64,000 nt of DNA from Nymphaea colorata (Eukaryota; Streptophyta; Magnoliopsida; Nymphaeales; Nymphaeaceae), in NCBI RefSeq assembly GCF_008831285.2, contig NC_045140.1:24632131-24696130 (forward strand). Direction: 5' to 3'. The position numbers and the translations under genes are program-made. This document shows positions 31,641 to 41,748 of the stretch, piece by piece (the first letter of the stretch is position 1; each line of letters begins with the position of its first letter). Under the pieces are notes generated by a model that made no database searches, was not told where the DNA came from, and saw nothing but the letters and a program-made list of their open reading frames with translations.

Positions 31641-33153
31641 ACTTTTTCATTGAAAAAAAAAAAACAAACAAAAAGAGGATGAACTTGAAAACCTTTAAAA
31701 TTGGATATCAGAAGCATATTAGTCTGTATCATACGTATATTTATATCTTATTGCTGTTTAACATTTTTAACGTCGCTTGTTTGTCAAGTGAATTTAAGTT
31801 TGTGCGACAAAAGTGTTTTCTTTCAATGTGGGAGCACAAGTGCCCCTTGGAAAAGAAATGATGAAAGAAGCAATAGAATGAGATTTTACTTTCTTTCAAT
31901 GTGCTTTTTATCCTTCAAATAGATTATAAACCCACATGGCATAAGTTGATAAACTGTAAAATACATTAATCATGTTAGATGCACTTAACTAACTTGAATA
32001 CGGACTGTCCAAGGTGGTGCCTCAGTATTTCTTTCCTAATTAAGACTTTATCCTATCATGTTCCACGACCAGTATCTAAATCCAAACCCTAACAGTGACC
32101 CAAACGAGAACTTAAACCTAAATCCAAATCTAAAGCTTAGCCAAAACCAAAACCATCACCTGGCCCATATTGAAAGTGAAACCCAAACCCCACCTAATCC
32201 ACCTCCTCATGTACCACCTAACTCAAACCCATCTACCTAATCCACCTAACCTAACCCAGTTTTCCTTCGGGGACCCTCATTCCTTTCTTTTAAAGATCCA
32301 ATCGACCCAGAAAATTCCTTGATTTTCGAGATAAAATGAGAGTGGCATGGTGCCGTTTTGGGGATGAAGGAAAGGATGGGTGCTTCGGCTCTCAACGAGG
32401 CAATAAGATGAAATACTCTTCTTACCCACCTTGAGAGCAGCAACCTCATCCAAAACTGTGCCAGTTAAGGAATAGTCATCCATCCATTTATTAACAGAAA
32501 AGATCTCTCATGAAATAGACAACTTGGATGAGAACGAGTTTTGGCCCGCTACGTAGGATATTCGAAAGTCACTAGGAGTCCATCACATACATATTCAACA
32601 CCGTACATATCTTTGTTTGAGCGTACGCAAGCCGTAGTTTTTCTTCACAAATCTACTTCTAGGGTTTCCCCTTTCTTGTTATTGTTATTTCAAGTTGTGT
32701 GAGCTATAACAGTCCTATTATATATCCTTTGAGGCACAAACAACGCCATATATCTTGAGGAACAAGCAATATCTATGTATATATATCCACATTAGTGAAG
32801 AACCACAATAGAGTTGGGGAAGTTTAGAGGAACAAATTATGTCAAAAGGTATTTGTTTCAACTATCCTGATGATAAATTAACGACCGGCCTTTTGTTCCT
32901 TAACGACTTCATGTTTGACCCAATTAATTAGTTCCAGGACTACATGTCACATGAACTTATCCATTAATTAGCTACAAACTGTTATTGCTTACTATTCAAA
33001 TTTCAATCCACTCAGTGCTTTTTTTTTTAATTAATTAATGATTACGATCTGAAAAAACATTTTTTTTAGTAGCACATCATTGTCTGATGAATATCTTAAG
33101 AATACATTAAAGAGTGAATAATTAAGAACCTTGCTGTGGATGGGCTCACAAAT
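31641..33153. other. Intergenic DNA without recognisable gene
   Basis: This holds a low-complexity AACC/CCAAA-rich tract (about 32060-32260) whose translation is Asn/Pro-rich and meaningless. The rest is AT-rich. No gene or clear element is seen. Confidence 0.5.
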
Positions 33154-35505
33154 GGGAATATTCAATGAAGAGAAGCCCAATTTCTTTGAAAGCGATTAAA
33201 GATTAATTCCACATATGCCAATTCATTCTTTTTCCTTTTTAATTCAAATTAAGTGGAAATTTTCCAGGACAAAGCCAAGTAGATGTTGGGTACTCTCACT
33301 CAAAACATGTGACCTAATTTTAACGACACGTTTGTTTGCTTGGATAGTGCATGCTTTCTGAGTGTACTTCCACCAAGATGGTCTTCCATCAGGGAAGGGG
33401 ATTTCTCATGTTCTAACTTCTAATAAGGTGAAAACGTCACCATGACGTGATGCATGAGAACTTGATTCAAAGTAACATACTGATATGCTGGCCAACTTCC
33501 TCATGGACTCAACTTTAGGCAAAAAATATTTATGACATAGCGTATATTGGGATTTAGTCTATTGGGGACCTAAGGTTTTGGTTTGTCAATATCCTTGCTG
33601 CCAAACAACTCCTAATCAAGAACTTGTCTCTATATTAGGGTAGATTCACTGGTCACTCCATAAGTTTTCTTCTTGTCAAACAATCACGGGTCATTTAACA
33701 TCAAGGACATTTTGTGAGTATCACATGAATTTGCCCAAAGATTGAAGTAGACTAGTAGAACACTAGAATTACTAGGTTTGGAAGAATGGTCCAATCTTTA
33801 GGATAGATTCATGGGACACTCACAGAGTGTCTGCACTATCAAACTATGCCTAAGAAGCCATTTGGCAACAATATCAAATTGTTATTGTCTAGTTATTTTG
33901 CCTCAAAATTTGAAGTATTTGAAGTAGATTTATAGAATGCTTTGTTACTTGGTTTCATGAATTTACTCAAACTTTAGGTCCGTTTCACTGAGCAGCAGTA
34001 ACAAATTGTTACTGGTGCCAAAAAACCATTAAAAATTTGTTACCCGTACCAAAAAACCATTAAAGAACAGGTGTATGGTTCATCATGGTGTAACTCGGTG
34101 CAGAATGAGGCTTCTATTTGGGTTACCACAAGGATAAGGGCTTAGAGACATTAATTGGGTGACCCAATTGGAAAGACATTAGCCAAACATTGATTGGGTT
34201 TTCTATAAAGTGTTAGGGCAGAAGATTTCTTGCTTCCAGGGGTAATGAATAGAACACATACTGACTTTACTTATTCCACCATCTAACTTTATCTATGGTT
34301 CGGTGCGGTGCTGGGGAGCCGATTTGACCTCCACTTATATTCCAAAACCAATTATGGACATGGATGCATTCCAGATTTTCACAAAACCTACTATATATAT
34401 GGATGCATTTCAGATTTTCAAATCTATCCATATAAAGAAGGTCATCGGAAATCAAGGTGTAGATCAATTTTTTTTATAAGATCGATATTCACGCTCCCTA
34501 AACTTTAAAAAATAGTAAACGAGGCCCCTTCATTTACTTGAATTCGAGTCTGAAGCGTGTTTGTTGGAAGCCTTTTCTTGGTAACTAAATTCCAAGGACA
34601 TCACATCAATGTTTATGTGTCGAAAGAGGACGTGTTAACCCTCCCCCTCCCAACCACCTACCCTACCAAACAAGATCGAGATCGCTGAAATTCGTGATCA
34701 ATGTCACTATCTTTTGACAAAGTTCTCCGTCTGCTGCCTCCCACACTTCGTGAGGTCACTTTGGATTAAATGGAAGACTGAGATGGGTTCCGCCATTTCT
34801 GACCTTGGAACCAGACAAACTGGATCGCACAGCCACCCAATTTCGTATTAAATGATTAAGAAACTTTTCAAGACAGGACACCCTTTTAAGTTTAATTCCG
34901 GAAGCAGGATTACAGTTTTGTAAACTATTTCGAAATAAAAAAAAACTCTTGTCGATTCAATAAGATCAATGCAAGTCGATTTCCTTTTACCTTCTTTCAT
35001 AAAACGATCGATCCTCACTACCAATATAAGAGGAGATTGCTACTCCGTCTAAAATTTCAATCGTAGTTAAAAAGTAAGCAATAGCAAAGGAAGGACTAAG
35101 GAGTTTGTTCTGATGTACGAATTGTATGAAAAAAATCCAAAAAATGACAGGCCAGGATTCGAATTAGACAGCAAATATTGGACCCTTTAGCAAAAGCGAA
35201 GTACAGTTGTTGTCCATATAAGTTTCGAGACGCGTGAATCAAGCACGTAACCGGACATCCTGGGTGGACCCGTTTTCTTTCCGGTTTGGCAACCACAACC
35301 ATACATGGACCACCATGAATTGGAGCGTGGATCGGGGACCCGAACTGCACATACATATAGACTTTGGTCCTGGTGTTTGGATCTTACAATGTGAAACTGA
35401 TTTCGAATTGATATGTATGATGGCCTGGTTTGTAAGGTAACGTAACGTTCCCAAGGGTCATTTGAACTTTTAAACCCAATCCAAAACCATGTTTGCCGCT
35501 AGAAA
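33154..35505. repeat. Repeat R1, copy C, upstream of SAMDC
   Basis: Bases 33154-33225 match the left piece of R1 and 34555-35505 the right piece (GAAATTCGTGATCAATGTC, CCGGAAGCAGGATTACAG, TTTGTAAGGTAACGT). The 1.3 kb between is not shared and shows no gene. This copy is more diverged from A and B than they are from each other. It ends about 400 bp before the SAMDC TATA box. Confidence 0.7.
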
Positions 35506-35861
35506 GTCACACGGGATGCGCGACCCAGTTTATTTGGATATGGGTACTCGTGGAGGGAACCGAACCCGAAATGGGTGGTCTGGGGTTTTGTAACTAAGGG
35601 ACCTCACGGGTCCAACCCGAAACCTAGTGGACCTCATTCCTCACCCACCTACCTCTCCTTCTCCTTCGGGACCATTCCAACCCTAATATCTTTTCTTTTT
35701 CCCAAAAAACGAAAAAGGAAAACGTAAGTCTTGGTGAGCAAGCAAAGCAGAAGGCACGTATCTCCTTCTCGTAGACACGTCGGGTTATTGGAATATATTC
35801 TTTTTTGCATACGTGGCGGAATATTGGCAAGTGGGCTTGATTCTTACATTATTTGTGGGAT

Positions 35862-35867
35862 CACGTG
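35862..35867 (+). promoter_or_regulatory. G-box CACGTG upstream of SAMDC
   Basis: A perfect CACGTG lies about 50 bp upstream of the SAMDC TATA box, the position expected for bZIP/bHLH binding in plant promoters. Function is inferred from position only. Confidence 0.5.
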
Positions 35868-35916
35868 TAATGAACGGTGAGTTGCGGGGTACGTCTCGCC
35901 TCCTAGTCTGGGGTGT

Positions 35917-35925
35917 CTATAAAAC
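35917..35925 (+). promoter_or_regulatory. SAMDC: TATA box of SAMDC
   Basis: CTATAAAAC lies in a GC-richer promoter, so transcription should start near 35945-35955. This gives a long leader (about 1.7 kb before splicing) that contains the conserved upstream ORFs. Confidence 0.6.
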
Positions 35926-36448
35926 GGAGGCGTCAGGGTTTCGGCTGCGCAGCGTGGTTGATTGAAGCCGTCTGTGGTCTCCTTCCTTGTTTTAGTTTCG
36001 CCTCTCCTCTCTCGTGTGGTTTCGGTTTCCTTATTTGACGCGCTGTCCTTCTTCTTCGCCTTCTCCTTCTTCGTTGCGTGAATCTCCAGGCGGAGCGGGT
36101 GGCCGCGCTGTCGTGCCTCTCAAGGGAAAGAAGGAATCTTGTTTCTTTGTTGTGAGTTCTTTTTTTTCTCTCTCTTATTGTTTTCCTTTTCTCTGAGGGT
36201 GGTTTGATTGATATTACAGCGTTTTTGGGGAGGCCCTGGCTTTTGTTGTTCCATGTTTCTGTGAAAAGGTTGGGATGTTTTGTGTTCGTTCATGTTCTTT
36301 CTTGGATTTGTTTTTGACGGGATCTTTCGCGTGGTTTGTTGGGTTTCTTTCTTTGGCATGAGATTTGAGTTTTGCAGTTTCCCTTTTCTTTTTCGTGTTT
36401 CCTTTTCTTCTTTTTTCTTCCTAGAGTTAATGGGATCTTGTTCGACGT

Positions 36449-36486
<38 letters not shown>

Positions 36487-37198
36487 TCGTTTCTTTCATT
36501 TCCTTGTTCTTGTTTATTTTCTTTTGCTTTACACTGCGTCTTATTTTGTTTTCTTTGTTTATTGGTTATTTTCTTTTGGTATTTTTCCGCCGCGTCTTTT
36601 ACATTGTGTCTGGAATAAGGCGGTGCGATTATGTTCGGTTCCGGATGCGTTTTCATGCCTTTGTGTTGATTTTTGTTTGTCCCGTACCATCATTTTGATC
36701 CGAAGAGGAAATATGCATTTGAGCGGATGCCCGGATGCCTCGATTGGGTTATATCGATGCAGTTGCTGTCATTCTCTTTGAGTTGTAGGCCTTTGTTTGC
36801 AGTGGGGTTCGAATCTGTTGGATCATCTGCAGTCTTCATTGAACAACACCATCATCCTTTAACGTGAAGGATGGTTGGGAATGCGTTGGATGGAGGCCAT
36901 CCTTTTTTGTTTGGATTGGCTTACAGATAGATCCCATAAGGATTTATTCTCGTCGATGAGTGCACTCTTCTTTCATCTTCTGTGGACTTAGCTTCGCAAA
37001 TATTTCTGGTCGTCCTGGTCTTGTTCATATGCGAGCAAAGACATCTGTTTTGTCTCGGTCACTCCCGGGCCACCCTTCTAATTGAGAACGGCCTCTCGAT
37101 GTTTTTAGCAAGTCAAAATGAATTTTATTTCCGCAGTATGAAAAATATTTCCTCCACTAAGCTTTTCTCTTGTGGAATTCTGACAACAGGGAGCGTGG
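35926..37198 (+). other. SAMDC: SAMDC 5' leader with probable intron
   Basis: This is a pyrimidine-rich leader with a (CT)n tract at 36450-36482. An acceptor-like TGACAACAG ends at 37189, just before the upstream ORFs, which suggests a leader intron as in other plant SAMDC genes. I could not fix the donor. No protein-coding frame here looks real. Confidence 0.5.
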
Positions 37199-37207
37199 AT
37201 GTTGTAA
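37199..37207 (+). promoter_or_regulatory. SAMDC: Tiny uORF of SAMDC (ATG TTG TAA)
   Basis: This three-codon ORF ends TAA, whose last A is the first base of the small uORF ATG (TAATG). The one-base overlap of tiny and small uORFs is the conserved plant SAMDC arrangement. In that family the tiny ORF diverts ribosomes from the repressive small uORF when polyamines are low. Confidence 0.92.
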
Positions 37208-37487
37208 TGGAGGCAAAAGGTGGTAAGAAGAAGTCCAGTAGTAGTTCCTTAATGTACGAAGTTCCCCTCGGCTACAGCATTGAAGACGTTCGTCCAAACG
37301 GTGGTATCAAGAAGTTCAAATCTGCTGCCTACTCCAACGTACGTTTTTTCTACTTTCGTCTATCTATGATAGTGAATAGAAAACGTTAAGTTGGTTTTTC
37401 TGAAGGGTTAATGGTTTGTTTTCCCTTTGCTGTTTTCTAATTATGTTCTTCCTTTCTTTTTGCAGTGCGTGAGGAAGCCATCCTGAT
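37207..37487 (+). CDS. SAMDC: Small uORF of SAMDC, 50 aa, polyamine-responsive
   Basis: Exon 37207-37338 and exon 37467-37487 join across a GT-AG intron of 128 bp (37339-37466). The peptide starts MEAKGGKKKSSSSSLMYEV, continues PLGYSIEDVRPNGGIKKFKS and AAYSN, and ends with CVRKPS from the second exon. This is the highly conserved plant SAMDC upstream peptide, including the intron placed shortly before its end. In the family it stalls ribosomes when spermidine or spermine is high and so lowers translation of the main ORF. Its stop lies 201 nt before the main ATG. Confidence 0.95.
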
Positions 37488-37688
37488 ATTTCCACAATCA
37501 ATTGCTGCTGATAGAGTAGGGCTTTTTTCTGTTATTTCCTTGTTTAAGTTGCGCGCAGTAGGAGACCTGTCGTCTCGGCCAGGACATATAGCCTTTTCCT
37601 CATCTCTTCTTCCCCATAATCATTTGATCTTCTGCAACACCAATTCGACACAGTTAGGTGGTATTGAGAATTGCATCTCAGCTTCAAA

Positions 37689-38735
37689 ATGGCCGGTTTC
37701 GAAGGGTATGAAAAGCGGCTGGAGATCATTTTCCGTCAGCCGCCTGTGTTTGCTGACCCTGATAGCAAGGGTCTGAGGGCCCTCTCTCGTGCCCAGATTG
37801 ATGAATTCCTTTCTGCTGCTGAATGCACCATAGTGGACAGTTTGTCCAACAGCGCTTTGGATTCCTATGTGCTGTCCGAATCCAGCCTTTTTGTTTATCC
37901 TTACAAGGTCATCATCAAGACTTGTGGGACAACCAAGCTTCTGCGCTCCATTCCCATCATATTGAAGCATGCTGGTACCTTGTCCCTTGCTCCTATCTCA
38001 GTCAAATATTCCCGTGGGACGTTCATTTTCCCTGGGAATCAGCCTTCTCCTCACACAAGTTTTACGGAGGAAGTTGTTGTGCTGAACAACCATTTCGGGA
38101 AGTTGTTTGGTAAGCCTGGGAATGCTTATGTCATCAATGGTGGCAATCCTGCCCATGATTGGCACATCTACTGGTCGTCCGTGGAGTCCATAACTCCTTT
38201 GCCACTCACTGTGGAAATGTGCATGACCAACCTGGACAGGGAGCGGGCATCTGTATTCTACAAGAACTTTGAAGGCCCAGCGAAGTCCATGACTGACGCT
38301 TCAGGAATCCGCAGCATCCTTCCCGGCTTTGATATCAATGACTTTGAGTTTGAGCCTTGTGGATATTCCATGAATTCAATCAAGGGCAAGGCCTTGTCGA
38401 CTATTCATGTCACTCCAGAAGATGGTTTCAGCTATGCAAGCTTTGAGTTTGTGGATGCAATAGGCTCTAAGAAAATAAAGAATGCAGCAGAGCTAGAGGC
38501 GCTAATCGACCGTGTGTTGGAATGTTTCGGGCCAGAAGAGTTTTCATTGGCCATTCATTGTGACTACAGCAGCTTGATGGCAATGTTGTCAGAGAAGAAT
38601 GGGATGTTGGGCTATGCATGCGAGAAATTGGTGGTGCAGGAACTCTCTGGTGGAGGTTGCCTGATATACCAGAGTTTCTCTGGAAAGTCGGGGTGCTGTA
38701 GCCCAAAATCCATTCTCAACAAGTGGGTTGATTGA
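37689..38735 (+). CDS. SAMDC: S-adenosylmethionine decarboxylase proenzyme
   Basis: This is an uninterrupted 348-residue ORF starting at MAGFEGYEKRLEI. The open frame extends six codons further upstream, but only from a TTG, so the ATG at 37689 is the start. The enzyme decarboxylates S-adenosylmethionine to supply aminopropyl groups for spermidine and spermine synthesis in the cytosol. LSESSLFVY holds the self-cleavage site, where the Ser after Glu becomes the pyruvoyl cofactor. TIHVTPEDGFSYASFE is the conserved core often described as PEST-like. Length and an intron-free main ORF are typical of plants. Translation should be controlled by the tiny/small uORF pair upstream. Confidence 0.98.
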   Translation: MAGFEGYEKRLEIIFRQPPVFADPDSKGLRALSRAQIDEFLSAAECTIVDSLSNSALDSYVLSESSLFVYPYKVIIKTCGTTKLLRSIPIILKHAGTLSLAPISVKYSRGTFIFPGNQPSPHTSFTEEVVVLNNHFGKLFGKPGNAYVINGGNPAHDWHIYWSSVESITPLPLTVEMCMTNLDRERASVFYKNFEGPAKSMTDASGIRSILPGFDINDFEFEPCGYSMNSIKGKALSTIHVTPEDGFSYASFEFVDAIGSKKIKNAAELEALIDRVLECFGPEEFSLAIHCDYSSLMAMLSEKNGMLGYACEKLVVQELSGGGCLIYQSFSGKSGCCSPKSILNKWVD

Positions 38736-38930
38736 TGTCATCAATGTAGAAACCGGCCACGACCAATGAAGTTTATGTGTTGCGAAGATGATCAGAGGAT
38801 TGTGTGGAAGGGGAAGGTGTATGCTCTGGCCGAGCAAAGACTATCTTTGTTGCAGCATCGCTGCTTATCCTTACCATGTGTTTGCGTCGTTTACTAGTAT
38901 AGTAGTAATGTGGTCTCCTCTAGTTTGGAG

Positions 38931-38936
38931 AATAAA
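38931..38936 (+). terminator. Possible SAMDC polyadenylation signal
   Basis: AATAAA lies about 195 bp after the SAMDC stop codon in AT-richer sequence. Plant signals are loose, so other sites could also be used. Confidence 0.35.
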
Positions 38937-40465
38937 TAAGAAATGCGCAACTGCAGATGTTATGAAGATTGTAAGGACCCTCTGGTCCATGAGTTTGGTG
39001 GTTTGCTATTTCTGTTCGAGTTTTCATGTTTGAATAATTGGGCAGCTAGTTCCTTCTGAAGCCTGCCCATATTGCCTTTGTTATTGTGTGTCTAGTCAAT
39101 CAATACTATTGCTACTTTAATATTCGCGTTCCTCTCTCCCTCTCTCTGCCAAGTGGCTGCTTTCATTCGTATTTTCAGGTTTTCAGTGGCTAAGGGGAGT
39201 AGTGGCTGCAGAAGAGCAGCATCCCTTTTACGCATTCGCTTTCCAAAGTGGGCCGTTTCAATGTATATTAATTGCTCAACTTGGTTTAGTCTCACTGCCG
39301 TTCTTGATGCCCTTCTATCTCTTGCATCGGCTGAACCACCATTACATTACCTTGCAGGAAGAGCAAAAACCGCATTTTATTGGATAAAGTCAGGCCTCTG
39401 GTCTGTGCAAATAACAGAGTTCACTCTCAAAACTCGGTGGTAACATGCATTAGCTACTCCAAAAGCTTGAGCAATGGGGCTTATGGCCGATGAAGTTTCT
39501 CGCCCGTTCTGGTTACTCTAGATCTTCTGCCAATATGCCATTATCGGCATATCAACAACGCCTTTTGTCATGGAGAATAGGGTTTATTTCGGAAGAAAAG
39601 CCCAAACTTGTGTGAGATCGATACAGAAAACGTTTCCTATATTCGACGGGAAAGTTTATGTCCGCGGCTCTTTTGTCCAATAATGAATCAAGCGTCTTTC
39701 TGCATTTTCCACCGTCTACGTGGTTGGCGCCTGTCGTTGTATGTAGCGCTATAATGGAGGCCCTATGAAGGCTGGCTGCTACACCACTCCTTTTTGTAGG
39801 TACTTCGGTAGCAATTTTTGTGTGCTGGTGGTGTGAGTAGTAGTAGTAGAGCTTGGCGTGCTCACGCTACCAGACGAATTTATTATTCCAATTTTTAATA
39901 GGAGAACGCTGCACCGAGAGGCTTGGTCATAATACTCTTGGTGGTAAATGGTACTGCTCTGGGTCTAGGCTTAGAGTTGGACCTATGAAAGGCTGCTCGC
40001 AGGCAGCTTGCTGTGCTTCCTCCGGTTCGATGTAAAGCGACGAAGTCGACTTTATCGTTCAACTCCCACCGTTGAAACGTCCATCAAAGAAGGCCACCAG
40101 TCTGAGGCTCCGGATGTCTCCAAGGAATCCACCCTTTTATTCTCCAACTTTCTCTTTCTCCGCTGTCCATCTTTAACAGGAAGCGTCGGATTTAAGAAAA
40201 ATTGCCGCAGAATGTGGGTTGCAGATCAGATCTCCGTCCTAACTTTGTATGCTCTGCGTTCCGTTGGAGGAGGGCAATTAGTGGTTATTGGTTTCTTACA
40301 GGCGTAGGGTTGCTGCTGGAGTTGTGACCACTACTACCACCATGGACGTGGACGTGGTCGATCTCAGAACCCGCATATGGATTATGGGGTTCGTCTTCTC
40401 CTTTGGGTTGTCTTGTATGCTCAGAACATGCGGATGTACTATAAACTGTGTAAAGTCAGATATGT
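38937..40465. other. Spacer between SAMDC and tRNA-Thr
   Basis: The first part may be SAMDC 3' UTR. The rest has moderate GC and several short open frames, none with family resemblance. I looked for a further tRNA or obvious snoRNA box pairs and found none that I could support. Confidence 0.5.
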
Positions 40466-40539
40466 GCTTTCATAGCTCAGTTGGTTAGAGCACCCGTTTA
40501 GTAAGCGGGAGGTCTTGAGTTCGAATCTCAATGAAAGCA
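40466..40539 (+). tRNA. trnT-AGT: tRNA-Thr (anticodon AGT)
   Basis: This is a 74-nt cloverleaf with no intron. The acceptor stem GCTTTCA pairs with TGAAAGC and the discriminator base is A. The D-arm is TAGCTCAGTTGGTTAGAGC. The anticodon stem CCCGT/GCGGG encloses loop TTAGTAA with anticodon AGT at 40500-40502. The T-arm contains GTTCGAATC. A TTTT at 40545-40548 gives a Pol III terminator. A and B boxes are intact, so it should be functional. Confidence 0.96.
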
Positions 40540-41060
40540 TCATCTTTTGCCCCCTTCTTCTTTAGCTGGCCGTTCTATCTCATTTACAAGCCCTTTGGGC
40601 GAAATTTCTGTTTCCTTTTGTCCGCTGTTGTGAACTACTTTTGCCATTTTTGCATCCTTCCGATGAAAATTTCCGGTAATTTTTTCATTTCATTTTTCCT
40701 ACCTCGTTTTGCATCGTCGATATCAAGATTTCGACTCCTTCATGGTCTTTACGAAGGATGGTAGATTATCCCCGCCATATGTTTGAAAGATGTGTTTATT
40801 ACAGCACGGCCATTGGATGTCCTTAGGACATGCTTTCTGACCATATAAAATAACAAATTTGGCGGGTTTAAATCTTTAATTTGGTAAAACTATGGATTTT
40901 AGTGGGGGACAACCTACCACAAAGGCAACCTGCAGTAGCTTCACGTCAATTCCAATAGATGACATTAATACTTATTTGACCACTTCGACATTTTTAACAT
41001 TCCTATATGTTCCTGAAATCCCTTATTTAACTGTTTCTTTCTATTCTCTTAAAATGTCTA

Positions 41061-41273
41061 TGGGGTCGTTGAAGTGATGATACTATAATGATACCGAGCG
41101 ACCCTGCTTCTGTTACAAGGTCGTTTGAATGTGAGTGTTTTGTGAGAGTTTTCAAAATCTGTTTTTAAAGGTTAAAGCAGATTCATGGAATAGTAGTTCT
41201 AGTGTCCAATGAATTTACTTCAATCTTTGAAGTAGATTTTTAAAACACTCGTTCTAACTACCAAACGACCCCA
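41061..41273. mobile_element. Possible MITE, 10-bp terminal inverted repeats
   Basis: TGGGGTCGTT at the left end and AACGACCCCA at the right are perfect inverted repeats 213 bp apart. A second GGTCGTTTGAATG-type end lies inside (about 41122) and pairs with the right end over a longer but imperfect stretch. No clear target duplication was found. Confidence 0.4.
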
Positions 41274-41748
41274 TTAAGTGAAGATCATAACATCATCTGC
41301 TCGAGGTCCAACAGTCAGAGCAGGCAGGCAGTCATGGGCCCTTGTGTCCTTCAGCCAGCTTGCAAGGTTCAAACGGGCATTTATTCAACCATTTTTACCC
41401 TCTTGGGAAGGTAATGGCGGGTCCAATATCGTAAACCAACACAGCTCGATCGTCCACAGAAGAATAATTTCATAATCACAGAATCTCTGCAATCAAAACA
41501 TAAATCATTAGGAAGCATTCATATTTAAACTTGCGTTTATCATTTCATATTCCATATCTTCTTCACTTATTTAGCATCAATCCAAATCACAAGCAATCCC
41601 AAACACACGCACACACAGAGACCAGGCCTGGCACCTGTAATTTAGCTAACTGAAGAAATGAAGATCTATGCTTATAATCAACAGCCCACAAAAATAAGCT
41701 ACATAGAGACCATTCGGACTAATTCCTCTCACCAAGAACCGCAGATGA

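Noticed and set aside
32058-32260. Possible interstitial telomere repeat because of an AAACCCTAA word
   Set aside because: The telomere-like word appears only once; the tract is loose AACC/CCAAA low-complexity sequence.
36120-36656. A 178-codon minus-strand open frame rich in Arg/Glu/Lys
   Set aside because: It is the complement of the (CT)n and T-rich SAMDC leader; repeats of GAGA give ER and RE dipeptides. There is no domain or start context.
36982-37389. A 135-codon open frame covering the SAMDC small uORF
   Set aside because: It joins probable leader-intron sequence to the uORF and then reads into the uORF intron. The conserved peptide starts at 37207 and is spliced at 37338.
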